Assembly: GCF_024448505.1 (NCBI RefSeq)
Contig: NZ_JAMOHV010000001.1
Location: forward strand, 372,001 to 436,000
Direction of reading: 5' to 3'
Origin: Stutzerimonas degradans
GTDB taxonomy: Bacteria > Pseudomonadota > Gammaproteobacteria > Pseudomonadales > Pseudomonadaceae
DNA length: 64,000 nucleotides
The stretch's first letter is position 1. Every line of letters starts with the position of its first letter. The position numbers were made by a program, and so were the translations under genes. Under the pieces are notes generated by a model. That model was not told the DNA's origin, did not search any database, and was given only the letters and a program-made list of their open reading frames with translations. Below, piece after piece: positions 34,661 to 43,914 of the stretch.

Positions 34661-35761
34661 ATGGGCCGTATCGTTTATTTCTCGAAGATGTTCCAGGCTG
34701 TTCCCCACTTGGCGCAGGTAGCTGCCCTGCTACCCGGCACCTTTGTTTCAAGCCGGCGCTCGACGTTGATGGCTGCTCGCAAGCTCTACCCTCAGCTTGA
34801 ACAGGCTCGGTATTCGAGGTGGCTGGGGCGGTTGGCAATGGGTAACCGGATGTTGAACAACGCCGATGTGATCGTTACTGGATCGCCTTATCGCAGTTTC
34901 CTGAAGCCCTATGCGGCGAAGAAGTGTACGGTTTTTCATGGCACCTACATGTTGCTGAGCAAGGATGCGTTGCTCAGCAATGCACATTTCGATCTGCTCT
35001 GTGTGATTGGGCCGCGTATGCAGCAGATGATCGACCGGTTTTCCGACCAGGTTCGGGTCAATACCGCTGCGACAGGGTTTCTCCCTTTTTGCGAGTTTCC
35101 CGAGCAGTCGCCGGCTCAACGCGAGTCTGTGCTGGTTGGTTTGGGGTTGGCAGCGGACCGGCAAACCATACTTTTTACGCCGAGTCGGCGTGGCGTTGGT
35201 TCGTGGGATCTACTTGCAGAAAGCCTGGTGCAGAACGTCCCGTCGCATTTCAATCTCATCTTGCGCCCCCATCCCAGCCAGGCGCTGACCTCGCGCGCGA
35301 AGGATCGTGATAGCTTTCGGCGAGTGGCGGCGTTGGTTCAACGGCGCCCGTATACGCTGCTGGACTTAACGTCTTATCCTCTCTCGGCGCTGCTATCCGT
35401 GGCGGATTTGGTGGTGTCGGATGCCAACTCTCCGGCCGAGGAGTCACTTTTCTACGATGTGCCGCAACTGTTGATCGAGACCCCCCAACTTTCGCGGGAC
35501 GTAATGGCCCAAATGGGGCGTGATGAGGGGATGCACCCTGACGACATGGCGCAGCTGTTGACGCTTTACGAGTGTGGGCCCTCGGTATTTGTAAAAGAAG
35601 AGGGGGTGGATCTTTCCGTTCCTATCGAAAGAGCTTTGCTGGAGCGAGATGATCGTGCACAGCGGCGCCAGGAGTATTTTTCCTGGGTTTTTGGCCAACG
35701 GGATCGTTTGGCAAATCAACGGGTCGCTGAAGCCATATCCGCCAGTCTTCTTGTTAGGTGA
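34661..35761 (+). CDS. TagB/TagF-like (CDP-glycerol glycerophosphotransferase family) protein
   Basis: 366 residues, predicted GT-B fold. The C-terminal half has features of the CDP-glycerol glycerophosphotransferase family (and relatives that move polyol or sugar phosphates): TILFTPSRRG near residue 168, FNLILRPHPSQ near 195-205, and LLSVADLVVSDANSPAEESLFYDVPQLLIETP near 246-277. N-terminal half has CTVFHGTYMLL, another site seen in the family. No membrane segments. Such enzymes decorate cell-surface polymers; here the likely role is adding a phosphate-linked group to outer-core LPS. First gene of the AT-rich cassette and absent, as far as I recall, from the P. aeruginosa PAO1 core locus. 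ATG preceded by AGGTGAG. Confidence 0.62.
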   Translation: MGRIVYFSKMFQAVPHLAQVAALLPGTFVSSRRSTLMAARKLYPQLEQARYSRWLGRLAMGNRMLNNADVIVTGSPYRSFLKPYAAKKCTVFHGTYMLLSKDALLSNAHFDLLCVIGPRMQQMIDRFSDQVRVNTAATGFLPFCEFPEQSPAQRESVLVGLGLAADRQTILFTPSRRGVGSWDLLAESLVQNVPSHFNLILRPHPSQALTSRAKDRDSFRRVAALVQRRPYTLLDLTSYPLSALLSVADLVVSDANSPAEESLFYDVPQLLIETPQLSRDVMAQMGRDEGMHPDDMAQLLTLYECGPSVFVKEEGVDLSVPIERALLERDDRAQRRQEYFSWVFGQRDRLANQRVAEAISASLLVR

Positions 35762-35766
35762 ACAGT

Positions 35767-36765
35767 ATGTTGAGAGATAAGGTCATCCTTGTTACCGGTG
35801 GGACCGGCTCGTTTGGCAACACATTCGTGCCGATGACCCTGGCCAAGTACAACCCAAAGAAAATCATCATCTTTTCCCGTGACGAGATGAAGCAGTGGGA
35901 CATGGCCAAGAAGTTCGAGGGCGACAGACGTGTGCGTTTCTTCATTGGCGACGTGCGAGACAAGGATCGCCTCTACCGAGCCTTGGATGGGGTCGATTAT
36001 GTGGTGCATGCTGCCGCCACTAAAATCGTGCCGACCGCCGAATACAACCCCTTCGAGTGCGTCAAGACCAACGTTGACGGCGCCATCAACCTGATCGATG
36101 CTTGTATCGACAAGGGCATCAAGGGCGTGGTTGCGCTGTCCACCGACAAGGCCAGCAGTCCGATCAACCTGTATGGCGCCACCAAACTGGCTTCTGACAA
36201 GCTGTTCGTTGCTGGCAACTCATATTCCGGCGAGCACGGTACCCGCTTTTCGGTGGTGCGCTATGGCAACGTCATGGGGTCACGCGGCTCGGTGATTCCG
36301 TTCTTCATGTCCATCAAGGACAAAGGGGTGCTGCCGATCACTGACGAGCGCATGACACGCTTCATGATCTCCCTGGAGGAGGGCGTGGAGCTGGTCTGGC
36401 ATGCCTTCAACGACATGGAAGGTGGTGAGATCTATGTGAAGAAGATCCCCTCGATGAAGGTCACCGACCTAGCCCGCGTCGTTGCCCCCGAGGCTCGCCA
36501 GGAAATCATCGGTATCCGCCCTGGTGAGAAACTGCACGAGCAGATGATCAGTGCCGAGGATGCTTACTACACCTACGAGTATCCCGAGCATTTCAAAATC
36601 CTGCCGTCCATTCACAGTTGGGCCACCTGTCTGAAGCGTATCAAGGCCGGCAAGAAGGTCCCGGAGGGCTTCGTCTATGCCAGCAACAACAATAGCGAGT
36701 GGATGAGCGACAGGGAACTGCAAGCCTGGATCGAGGCCAATCGCGAAAAGATCGGGAATATTTAA
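35767..36765 (+). CDS. pseB: UDP-N-acetylglucosamine 4,6-dehydratase (inverting), PseB/FlaA1 type
   Basis: 332 residues, short-chain dehydrogenase/reductase. NAD(P)-binding TGGTGSFG at residues 10-17; catalytic residues D127, K128 and Y136 in LSTDKASSPINLYGATK correspond to the Asp-Lys-Tyr of PseB. VRYGNVMGSRGSVIPFF and KVPEGFVYASNNNSEWM are family motifs. PseB makes UDP-2-acetamido-2,6-dideoxy-arabino-hexos-4-ulose, the first step to pseudaminic acid, but the same reaction feeds L-FucNAc or QuiNAc-like sugars in LPS. No other pse gene is near. The ATG at 35767 has AGGTGA close upstream; a GTG at 35758 is also in frame. Product assignment within the dehydratase group is moderately sure. Confidence 0.8.
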   Translation: MLRDKVILVTGGTGSFGNTFVPMTLAKYNPKKIIIFSRDEMKQWDMAKKFEGDRRVRFFIGDVRDKDRLYRALDGVDYVVHAAATKIVPTAEYNPFECVKTNVDGAINLIDACIDKGIKGVVALSTDKASSPINLYGATKLASDKLFVAGNSYSGEHGTRFSVVRYGNVMGSRGSVIPFFMSIKDKGVLPITDERMTRFMISLEEGVELVWHAFNDMEGGEIYVKKIPSMKVTDLARVVAPEARQEIIGIRPGEKLHEQMISAEDAYYTYEYPEHFKILPSIHSWATCLKRIKAGKKVPEGFVYASNNNSEWMSDRELQAWIEANREKIGNI

Positions 36766-36895
36766 TCTCCTAGGCCGACATCGATGCGGTGGTAGGGGCT
36801 GTTAGTTTTCTTACCCAGGAGCCGATGGTTCCGTGTTTCGACGATGCTGTGGCCCAGTAGGTAGGCGCCATCATGCGCCAGTGATACCTAATAGC

Positions 36896-36923
36896 TTCAG
36901 CGATTTTTATAGAGTCGTATAAA
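36896..36923 (+). promoter_or_regulatory. candidate promoter within the AT-rich cassette
   Basis: TTCAGC (36896-36901), 16 bases, TATAAA (36918-36923). It lies in a 212-bp AT-rich gap (36766-36977) with no recognisable gene, ahead of the glycosyltransferase. The -10 is good, the -35 poor. Confidence 0.3.
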
Positions 36924-36977
36924 GCTTTGTTCAAGGGTGCTATTTGCGATTTAGTTCTTTTTGGAGATGAAAAGTCT

Positions 36978-37949
36978 GTGAAAGTTTTGATGCTTGTGAT
37001 GGATGAGCAGCGCATCAATCTCGATCATCTGTATGACTCAACTCGCTTGGCTCTTGGTGATTGCGACATCATCCGCTTGAGTAAGTCGCAGCAAAAAAAA
37101 ATAGGACGGGTACTTCGCCATTACAACAGTTCGACCTATGACCGTGTAGTGATTTTCTCACGCTTGAAGCGTCTACGACGTCAGGTTGATGTGCTGCGGT
37201 GCGTTCCTGGTCTAGTATTTCTGGAGCATGACGCTTGCCAGAATTACATGCCGGGAAGTAAATACTATCGCCTTTATTCTCTCTTTTATCGAAAGTTGCC
37301 TTGGGCGAGGGTCCTTAGCTCTGGCTTGGGAGTTGCTAAGCGCCTGCGTAGCGAAGGTGTGGATGCGCATTTCATTTCTAAAGGCTACGACGAGCAATTG
37401 GTGCTGGATAAAGGTGCTGAGCGCGATATTACGGCTGCTTTCCTTGGTAGCGTAAATGGCCATTCCTATGAGGGACGCAGGAAAATGCTGAACTCTATCG
37501 CCGCAAGGAGCGAACTGTTGATAACGCGTACCGACTCAGGTCAGCAATATGTGGAGTTGCTTAATCGTATCCGTATCTTCGTCAGTGCTGATGTGGGTAT
37601 GGGCGAATATATGATTAAGAATTTCGAAGCCATGGCTTGCGGCTGTGCGCTGCTTGCCTGGAGTCAGGGCGAGGAAGAAGATGCGGCTATGGGCTTTAGG
37701 GATGGCGATAATGTCATGCTCTATCGCTCTGTCGAGGAGGGAATAGCAAAGCTTGAACGCCTCAAGGAGGACCCCGCTCTAGTGGAACGCATCGCCAGAT
37801 CGGGACAGGCGTTTGCCCGCCAGCGGTATACCTTCACTCGTGTCGGACGAGATCTGGCGAGGGCAATTATCCAGCCCATGCGGCCTTGGCCAGGGTTGAC
37901 CTTCTGGCAACGGACCTGGGTGCGCATTCGATATGGATTGAGAATCTAG
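36978..37949 (+). CDS. glycosyltransferase (GT1/GT4-like) of the outer core
   Basis: 323 residues if started at the GTG 36978 (MKVLMLVMDEQRINLDHL), which has GGAG upstream; a longer in-frame start at 36927 has none. The N-terminal domain is short and diverged. The C-terminal half has a clear GT-B donor-site pattern: MIKNFEAMACGCALLAWSQGEE, continuing to GFRDGDNVMLYRSVEEG and LVERIARSGQAFARQRYTF. Low GC and codon use rich in A/T third positions set it off from waaF-waaP. Occupies the position of the core glycosyltransferase WapH in P. aeruginosa but is not obviously the same gene. Sugar specificity unknown. Confidence 0.72.
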   Translation: MKVLMLVMDEQRINLDHLYDSTRLALGDCDIIRLSKSQQKKIGRVLRHYNSSTYDRVVIFSRLKRLRRQVDVLRCVPGLVFLEHDACQNYMPGSKYYRLYSLFYRKLPWARVLSSGLGVAKRLRSEGVDAHFISKGYDEQLVLDKGAERDITAAFLGSVNGHSYEGRRKMLNSIAARSELLITRTDSGQQYVELLNRIRIFVSADVGMGEYMIKNFEAMACGCALLAWSQGEEEDAAMGFRDGDNVMLYRSVEEGIAKLERLKEDPALVERIARSGQAFARQRYTFTRVGRDLARAIIQPMRPWPGLTFWQRTWVRIRYGLRI

Positions 37950-37950
37950 A

Positions 37951-38751
37951 ATGGCAATTAAACTTTACTGGTGCCGTGGCAAGGGGCGTAGCGATCCTAG
38001 CCAGCAAAATTTTGGTGATTATCTGTCTCCGCTGCTGGTTGAGATGTTGGCAGGTAAGCCGGTGGTTTACGCACCGATAAATCGGGCAGAGATGATGGCT
38101 ATTGGCTCAATCTTGCCGAGGGAGCGTAAGGCCAAGCGTTTTTTCTTACCGCATCGCTTGCATATCTGGGGGGCCGGCACGGATGCGCCAGGGCTAAGCT
38201 TCTCCGCGCGACATCATTATCATGCGCTACGGGGTGTCAAAAGCTGTGAGCAGGTAATTGGTTTGCGTGGCAGCCCAGCCCTGGGCGATCCGGGGTTGCT
38301 GGCCAATCACTGGTGGGGCGGCAAGGCCAGGCCGGCCAAGACTCACAAGGTGGGCATCATTCCGCATTATGTCGATCGCCAGCATCCCGCCATAATTGAT
38401 GCATCGAAGCAGCCCGGAGTATTGCTAATTGATGTTTTCTGGCCCGTGGAGGAAGTGCTACGTTCGATACAGGCTTGTGATTTCGTGCTTTCTTCAAGCA
38501 TGCACGGACTGATCGTGGCGGATGCATTCGAGGTGCCTAATCGACGTCTGCGTCTGTCGAGCGGGCTGATTTCTGATTTCAAATTTGTTGACTACTACTC
38601 GGCCTTCTCGCTGAACGAGCCCGAACCCTTATGCTCTTCTGCACTAGAGCGTCTTATACGACAGGATGTGGCTGAGTTGATTGGCGAATATGTGCGTCCG
38701 GGGTTATCTGGCTTGCAGGCTGGCCTGCTGCGCTCTTTTCCTTTTTTTTGA
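37951..38751 (+). CDS. polysaccharide pyruvyl transferase family protein
   Basis: 266 residues. Transfers pyruvate from phosphoenolpyruvate onto a sugar to form a ketal, in exopolysaccharide or LPS. Features: the N-terminal QNFGDYLSPLLVEML (GD motif), IWGAGTDAP, RGSPALGDPGLL near residue 110, and the C-terminal SSSMHGLIVADAF near 182. Starts one base after the glycosyltransferase stop, so both genes are probably made together. A pyruvyl ketal on the outer core would add a negative charge. Somewhat shorter than typical members (300-370). Confidence 0.75.
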   Translation: MAIKLYWCRGKGRSDPSQQNFGDYLSPLLVEMLAGKPVVYAPINRAEMMAIGSILPRERKAKRFFLPHRLHIWGAGTDAPGLSFSARHHYHALRGVKSCEQVIGLRGSPALGDPGLLANHWWGGKARPAKTHKVGIIPHYVDRQHPAIIDASKQPGVLLIDVFWPVEEVLRSIQACDFVLSSSMHGLIVADAFEVPNRRLRLSSGLISDFKFVDYYSAFSLNEPEPLCSSALERLIRQDVAELIGEYVRPGLSGLQAGLLRSFPFF

Positions 38752-38760
38752 GGTTTTCTA

Positions 38761-39933
38761 ATGACGTGGTTTGGCAAGGAGTGGCTGCGCTACGGTCCTT
38801 GGTTGTATGCCACACTGTTCGGATTGTTCTGCTTAGCGTTCTATCTACCGCTGTCTTCCAAGGCAATCAATAATATCTTCTATGCTGGCTTGGCCTTACC
38901 CTGCCTTGGGTGGTTGCTATTGCGACCGGCTGCCTTGATCGTACTGGTCCGTCCTTTTGGCTGGCTGGTGATACTGCTGGTGGCATTAGTTGCGCTGGAT
39001 GCGGGCGATGCGGCTGGCCTGAAGAAAGCACTGTATCTGCTGCTTTTTTGCGCCAGCTGCCTGTTATTGCAGGGCCGACGCTGGGATGTGCAGGCGATTT
39101 ACGATCTATGCGCCTGGATCAGTTTGGGCATTTTGGTATTCATTGCCCTCGACTGGCTATGGATCTGGTTGCAGACTGGAAAATGGGTGCGCTATGGTCA
39201 CTTTCTTGGCGTGCCGATTAATCCGGTGCACTTCTCATTGCTGATCAGTAATGCACTGATTTTTCTTTGGCTTTTTCGAGTAGCGGATTTATTTGAACGG
39301 CGCTCGCCGTTGATCTTGGCAGTCGGGTTGCTGTTGCTGGGTTCTGTCATTTTGTTGTGCGCTACTATATTTCAATCTCGCTCGGCAGTGGCAGGCTTCA
39401 TCTTGTTCTTTTTCGGTTATTTACTATATCGGCGCATGTTTCTGCTGGGATTGGCGGTGCTTCTTCTATTGGTGGCTCTGTTATATGCCTTGGGCGGTGA
39501 CGAGTTGCTGCTGCGTCGTGGTTTCAGCTATCGCTTGGATATATGGCTGGATGCTGGGTCGCGCTTGGTCAATCAATGTGGTGTCTGGTTCGGCTGTGGT
39601 ATCGATGGGTATCGGTTCCTGGGTAGGTTTGAACATCCACATAGTGGTTACTTTGCCATGCTCTACCGCAATGGCCTGTTAGGTGGCTTGTTGTTCAGTC
39701 TTTTTGCATTGCTGTGGCTACATTGCGCATGGCGTTTCCGATCGCGTTGGCTACTACTTGCACTGCTTGGCTGGGGCAGCTTGCTGACAACCAGTAATGG
39801 TGTGCTGACTTCACCGCAACCGTTATGGATTTATTTTTGGCTGCCAGTGTTTATGGCTGTGGTGGATAGTCAGCGAGGTGCGGTACGGGAATATTTTCAA
39901 TCACGCTATATTCAGCGCTCAGCGCAGAGTTGA
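38761..39933 (+). CDS. waaL: O-antigen ligase WaaL-type polytopic membrane protein
   Basis: 390 residues with about 11 hydrophobic segments (for example LYATLFGLFCLAFYLPL, WLVILLVALVALD, ILVFIALDWLWIWL, PLILAVGLLLLGSVILLC, LLGGLLFSLFALLWL). Ligase features: a large periplasmic loop after segment 9 with RRGFSYRLDIWLDAGSRL (the conserved Arg) and FEHPHSGYFAMLYRNGLLGG, which carries the essential His and the H-x-N-like pattern of the Wzy_C/WaaL family. Joins O-polysaccharide from undecaprenyl diphosphate to core-lipid A in the periplasm. WaaL and Wzy are hard to tell apart by sequence alone; position next to msbA and core genes favours WaaL. Overlaps the convergent next gene by 22 bases at the 3' end. 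Confidence 0.78.
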   Translation: MTWFGKEWLRYGPWLYATLFGLFCLAFYLPLSSKAINNIFYAGLALPCLGWLLLRPAALIVLVRPFGWLVILLVALVALDAGDAAGLKKALYLLLFCASCLLLQGRRWDVQAIYDLCAWISLGILVFIALDWLWIWLQTGKWVRYGHFLGVPINPVHFSLLISNALIFLWLFRVADLFERRSPLILAVGLLLLGSVILLCATIFQSRSAVAGFILFFFGYLLYRRMFLLGLAVLLLLVALLYALGGDELLLRRGFSYRLDIWLDAGSRLVNQCGVWFGCGIDGYRFLGRFEHPHSGYFAMLYRNGLLGGLLFSLFALLWLHCAWRFRSRWLLLALLGWGSLLTTSNGVLTSPQPLWIYFWLPVFMAVVDSQRGAVREYFQSRYIQRSAQS

Positions 39934-40520
39934 TAATGTGCGATCAGGCTGTCGATGGGGAATTCAGTCAACTTGCGCCGGCCCAGATAATGCTTCAGAT
40001 GCTGGAAATTACGCTGCACCAGCCAGGGACTGAGAGGCTGGCGTTTACACTGCAAATCCAAGATGTCGATCAAGCCGTGGCCGCCATCCGGTAACAGCAA
40101 GATGTTGCCCAAATGCAGGGAGCGGAAGTAGATGCCGCTACGGTGAAGTTGATAGATAAAACTGGCGAGTGCAGGCAGCAGCTGTTCCGCATTTTGGGGG
40201 GCTTGAAGATAAAGCTGTTCGATGGATTGTCCGGGAAGGGGTCGATATAGGCAGGCACTGAGTCCTGCTTGCCGACTCAACCAGAGCTGCTCCCGTACCT
40301 CGGGAACTGGTATGCCAGCCAGACGTAGCCGCTCGGCATTGTGGGCGAAACGTGAGGCTGCAGGACGCAAACGTGCTAACCAAGGTTGTCGCCGAGTATG
40401 AAATATCTTTAGGAACAGACCATCCTCCAGCGCGATTACCTTCGGCCCACGAGCGTCCTTCTCCAGGACCTCACCACTGGCCAACCAATCTTCCAGCTCC
40501 TGCGCTGATACAATCCGCAT
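39912..40520 (-). CDS. kinase-fold protein with a degenerate catalytic loop
   Basis: 202 residues, lipopolysaccharide kinase/aminoglycoside phosphotransferase superfamily. The loop reads IYFRSLHLGNILLL: the usual H-x-D is replaced by F-x-S, so the catalytic Asp is missing, while the Asn and a likely metal Asp (GLIDILDL) remain. N-lobe lysine perhaps in FLKIFHTRRQ near residue 38. The protein is short for the fold. A homologue between waaL and msbA occurs in P. aeruginosa. AGAGGAAC precedes the ATG. Its start is 34 bp from the divergent msbA start, and its 3' end overlaps waaL, so its transcript is antisense to the waaL tail. Confidence 0.75.
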   Translation of the reverse strand: MRIVSAQELEDWLASGEVLEKDARGPKVIALEDGLFLKIFHTRRQPWLARLRPAASRFAHNAERLRLAGIPVPEVREQLWLSRQAGLSACLYRPLPGQSIEQLYLQAPQNAEQLLPALASFIYQLHRSGIYFRSLHLGNILLLPDGGHGLIDILDLQCKRQPLSPWLVQRNFQHLKHYLGRRKLTEFPIDSLIAHYQLCAER

Positions 40521-40554
40521 CTTGTTCCTCTAGCCATTTCATGGGGCTTGCCGA

Positions 40555-42360
40555 ATGGCCAATTCTACCCAGCAATCCAGCGTAAAGGTGTATCTGAGGT
40601 TGCTGCGCTACGTACTCCCCTATTCGGGCCTGTTCGTAATCAGCATCCTCGGCTTCCTGCTCTTCGCCTCCACCCAGCCCATGCTGGGCTACATCCTCAA
40701 GTTCTTCGTCGATGGGCTGAACAACCCGGACGCCAGTTTTTTTGCCCAGGTACCTCATCTCAACGAGCTGGAGTGGCTGGCCGGGCTGAAGCTGCTGCAG
40801 GCGGTGCCCTTGCTGATCGTGGTCATCGCGCTGTTGCAGGGTGTCGGTTCGTTTCTTGGCAACTATTTCCTCGCCCGCGTCTCGCTGGGATTGGTACATG
40901 ACCTGCGTGTAGCGCTGTTCAACAACCTGCTGACGCTCCCCAATCGCTACTTCGACAGCCACAACTCCGGGCATCTGATCTCGCGCATCACCTACAACGT
41001 GACCATGGTCACCGGAGCGGCGACCGATGCGATCAAGGTGGTGGTGCGCGAGGGTATGACGGTGATCTTTCTGTTCGCGACGTTGCTGTGGATGAACTGG
41101 AAGCTGACGCTGGTGATGGTGGCGATCCTGCCGGTGATTGGTGTGATGGTGTCCAGTGCCAGCAAGAAATTTCGCAAGCAGAGCAAGAAAATCCAGGTCG
41201 CGATGGGCGATGTCACCCATGTGGCTTCGGAGACCATTCAAGGTTACCGGGTAGTGCGCAGTTTCGGTGGCGAGGCATACGAGCAGGCGCGTTTTCTCGG
41301 GGCGAGTCAGGACAACACCGGCAAGCAGCTGCGCATGGTCAAGACCAATGCGGTCTATACGCCGACGCTGCAACTGGTGATCTACAGCGCGATGGCAGTG
41401 CTGATGTTTCTGGTGCTGTACATGCGCGGCGATGCTTCTGCCGGCGATCTGGTTGCTTACATCACCCTGGCCGGCCTGCTGCCGAAACCGATCCGGCAGC
41501 TGTCCGAGGTCAGTTCCACCATACAAAAGGGTGTTTCCGGTGCCGAAAGCATCTTCGAGCAGCTGGACGAAGCCTCGGAAGTCGATGGCGGTACGTTGGA
41601 GCGTGAGCGAGTGGCGGGGCGTCTGGAAATCACCGGGCTGAGCTTCGTCTATCCGGGCACCGATAAGCAGGTGCTGCACGACATCAGCTTCAATGTCGAG
41701 CCGGGGCAGATGGTTGCGCTGGTCGGCCGTTCGGGCAGTGGCAAATCCACCCTGGCCAATCTTATTCCGCGGTTCTACCACCACGATCAAGGGCAGATTC
41801 TGCTCGACGGTGTGGATATCGAGGACTACACGCTGCGCAACCTGCGCCGGCATATCGCTCTGGTGACTCAGCAGGTGACCTTGTTCAACGACACTGTCGC
41901 TAACAACATCGCCTACGGCGATCTGGCTGGTGCCCCGTTGGAAAACATCCAGCGCGCGGCTCGCGATGCCTATGCGGACGAGTTCATCCAGCAGATGCCG
42001 CAAGGCTACCAGACGCTGGTTGGCGAGAATGGTGTGTTGCTTTCCGGCGGTCAGCGCCAGCGTCTGGCGATCGCCCGCGCGCTGTTGAAGAACGCGCCGG
42101 TACTGATCCTCGACGAGGCGACTTCGGCGCTGGACACCGAATCCGAGCGGCATATCCAGAGCGCGTTGGACCACGCCATGAGTGGCCGCACCACGCTGGT
42201 CATCGCCCATCGTCTAAGCACCATCGAGAAAGCTGATCTGATTCTGGTGATGGAGCAGGGGCGTATCGTCGAGCGCGGCAACCATGCGCAGCTGCTGGCG
42301 GCCAACGGTGCTTATGCTCGTTTGCACGAGAAGCAGTTCAAGGACGACGAGCCGGCGTGA
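40555..42360 (+). CDS. msbA: lipid A export ATP-binding/permease protein MsbA
   Basis: 601 residues, homodimeric ABC exporter flipping core-lipid A across the inner membrane. N-terminal half has six membrane spans (first [20 protein letters not shown] near 25); the coupling region [15 protein letters not shown] is MsbA-like. Nucleotide-binding domain: Walker [10 protein letters not shown] near residues 391-399, Q-loop [11 protein letters not shown], signature [17 protein letters not shown] near 494, Walker [16 protein letters not shown]-loop IAHRL. Placed beside waaL and upstream of hldE, so the end of core synthesis and its export are clustered. Promoter presumably lies within the divergent kinase-like gene. 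Confidence 0.95.
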   Translation: MANSTQQSSVKVYLRLLRYVLPYSGLFVISILGFLLFASTQPMLGYILKFFVDGLNNPDASFFAQVPHLNELEWLAGLKLLQAVPLLIVVIALLQGVGSFLGNYFLARVSLGLVHDLRVALFNNLLTLPNRYFDSHNSGHLISRITYNVTMVTGAATDAIKVVVREGMTVIFLFATLLWMNWKLTLVMVAILPVIGVMVSSASKKFRKQSKKIQVAMGDVTHVASETIQGYRVVRSFGGEAYEQARFLGASQDNTGKQLRMVKTNAVYTPTLQLVIYSAMAVLMFLVLYMRGDASAGDLVAYITLAGLLPKPIRQLSEVSSTIQKGVSGAESIFEQLDEASEVDGGTLERERVAGRLEITGLSFVYPGTDKQVLHDISFNVEPGQMVALVGRSGSGKSTLANLIPRFYHHDQGQILLDGVDIEDYTLRNLRRHIALVTQQVTLFNDTVANNIAYGDLAGAPLENIQRAARDAYADEFIQQMPQGYQTLVGENGVLLSGGQRQRLAIARALLKNAPVLILDEATSALDTESERHIQSALDHAMSGRTTLVIAHRLSTIEKADLILVMEQGRIVERGNHAQLLAANGAYARLHEKQFKDDEPA

Positions 42361-42445
42361 TCCGCGTGTCTGCTGGGCCGCGCGAGCCGCGGCGCGCCGG
42401 CATGCTATGATCCGCGGCGTTTTCCAGCGCCCCGGAGCCCTCTCA

Positions 42446-43867
42446 ATGAAGCTGTCCATGCCCTGTTTCGACCAAGCCCCCGTCCTGGTGGTGGGTGACG
42501 TCATGCTCGATCGCTACTGGCATGGCGGCACGTCGCGCATTTCACCGGAGGCGCCGGTGCCGGTGGTCAAGGTCGAGCAGATCGAGGATCGCCCCGGTGG
42601 TGCGGCGAACGTTGCGTTGAACATCGCCGCGCTGGGCGCGCCTGCCCGGCTGATCGGAGTGACCGGCCAGGATGAAGCGCGTCAGAGCCTGGTCGACAGC
42701 CTCGCTGCCGCCGGCGTTGAAGCGCATTTCCAATGCATCGAGCACCAGCCGACCATCGTCAAGCTGCGCGTCATGAGCCGTCATCAGCAATTGCTGCGCA
42801 TGGATTTCGAGGAGCCGTTCGACACCGATCCGGCCGCGATCCTGGCCGAGGTCGAGGCGCTGCTGGCCGGGGTCAAGGTACTGGTGCTGTCCGACTACGG
42901 CAAGGGCGCGCTGAAGAATCATCAGGCGCTGATCCAGGCCGCTCGGCGGCGCGGGATTCCGGTATTGGCCGATCCCAAGGGCAAGGATTTCGAGATCTAT
43001 CGTGGTGCGTCGTTGATCACGCCGAACCTCGGCGAATTCGAGGCGATCGTCGGGCATTGCGCCGATGAGGCCGAGCTGGTCGCCAAGGGCGCCGAGCTGA
43101 TGCGCCGCCTGCAGCTGGACGCCCTGCTGGTGACCCGCGGCGAGCACGGCATGACCCTGCTGCGTCCCGAACACGCCGCGCTGCATCTGCCGGCGCGGGC
43201 GCGCGAGGTGTTCGATGTGACCGGCGCCGGCGATACCGTGATTTCCACACTGGCCGCTGCGCTGGCCGCCGGTGCCGAGCTGCCGCAGGCCGTTGCGTTG
43301 GCCAACCTGGCCGCCAGCATCGTAGTCGCCAAGCTGGGCACCGCCTGTGTCAGCGCGCCTGAGCTACGCCGCGCGATCCAGCGCGAGGAAGGCTCCGGGC
43401 GCGGCATGATGACGGTGGAGCAACTGCTCACCGTGGTCGAGGATGCCCGCGCCCAGGGCGAGAAGATCGTCTTCACCAACGGCTGCTTCGACATCCTGCA
43501 CGCCGGTCACGTGACCTATCTGGAGCAGGCGCGTGCCCAGGGCGACCGGCTGATCGTCGCGGTCAACGACGACCCCTCGGTCAGCCGCCTGAAGGGGCCG
43601 GGCCGGCCGATCAACAGCGTCGACCGGCGCATGGCGGTGCTCGCCGGTCTGGAGGCGGTGGATTGGGTGGTGTGCTTCTGCGAGGACACCCCCGAGGCGC
43701 TGCTGGCTCAGGTACGTCCCGATGTGCTGGTCAAGGGGGGCGACTACGGTGTCGATCAGGTGGTCGGCGCCGAGCTGGTCCGTGCCTATGGCGGCGAGGT
43801 GCGTGTGCTGGGGCTGGTAGAGAACAGCTCGACCACCGCCATCGTCGAGAAGATCCGCAAGGCCTAG
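42446..43867 (+). CDS. hldE: bifunctional D-beta-heptose 7-phosphate kinase / 1-phosphate adenylyltransferase
   Basis: 473 residues. Makes ADP-heptose, donor for WaaC and WaaF. N-terminal ribokinase-type kinase domain (about 1-320: [28 protein letters not shown], catalytic [20 protein letters not shown]), then a nucleotidyltransferase domain (about 345-473) with [25 protein letters not shown] and [18 protein letters not shown]. The ATG at 42446 gives the standard length; longer upstream frames have no ribosome site. Lies after msbA with an 85-bp gap, and ends beside a long GC-rich hairpin. Confidence 0.96.
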   Translation: MKLSMPCFDQAPVLVVGDVMLDRYWHGGTSRISPEAPVPVVKVEQIEDRPGGAANVALNIAALGAPARLIGVTGQDEARQSLVDSLAAAGVEAHFQCIEHQPTIVKLRVMSRHQQLLRMDFEEPFDTDPAAILAEVEALLAGVKVLVLSDYGKGALKNHQALIQAARRRGIPVLADPKGKDFEIYRGASLITPNLGEFEAIVGHCADEAELVAKGAELMRRLQLDALLVTRGEHGMTLLRPEHAALHLPARAREVFDVTGAGDTVISTLAAALAAGAELPQAVALANLAASIVVAKLGTACVSAPELRRAIQREEGSGRGMMTVEQLLTVVEDARAQGEKIVFTNGCFDILHAGHVTYLEQARAQGDRLIVAVNDDPSVSRLKGPGRPINSVDRRMAVLAGLEAVDWVVCFCEDTPEALLAQVRPDVLVKGGDYGVDQVVGAELVRAYGGEVRVLGLVENSSTTAIVEKIRKA

Positions 43868-43871
43868 CTGC

Positions 43872-43914
43872 CGCGCCCGGCCGTCGCCACTCAGCGCGCG
43901 ACGGCCAGGGCGCG
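43872..43914. other. long GC-rich hairpin at the hldE 3' end
   Basis: CGCGCCC-GGCCGTCGC, a 10-base loop, GCGACGGCC-A-GGGCGCG: 16 paired bases with one bulged A. It lies between the convergent hldE and the next gene and overlaps the latter's last codons. There is no T run on either side, so it is not a classic intrinsic terminator, but it could protect or end both transcripts. Confidence 0.55.

Noticed and set aside
36766..37018. Possible remnant gene on the minus strand before the glycosyltransferase
   Set aside because: The 82-codon frame has no motif I can name and overlaps the start of the glycosyltransferase; evidence for a pseudogene is too thin.
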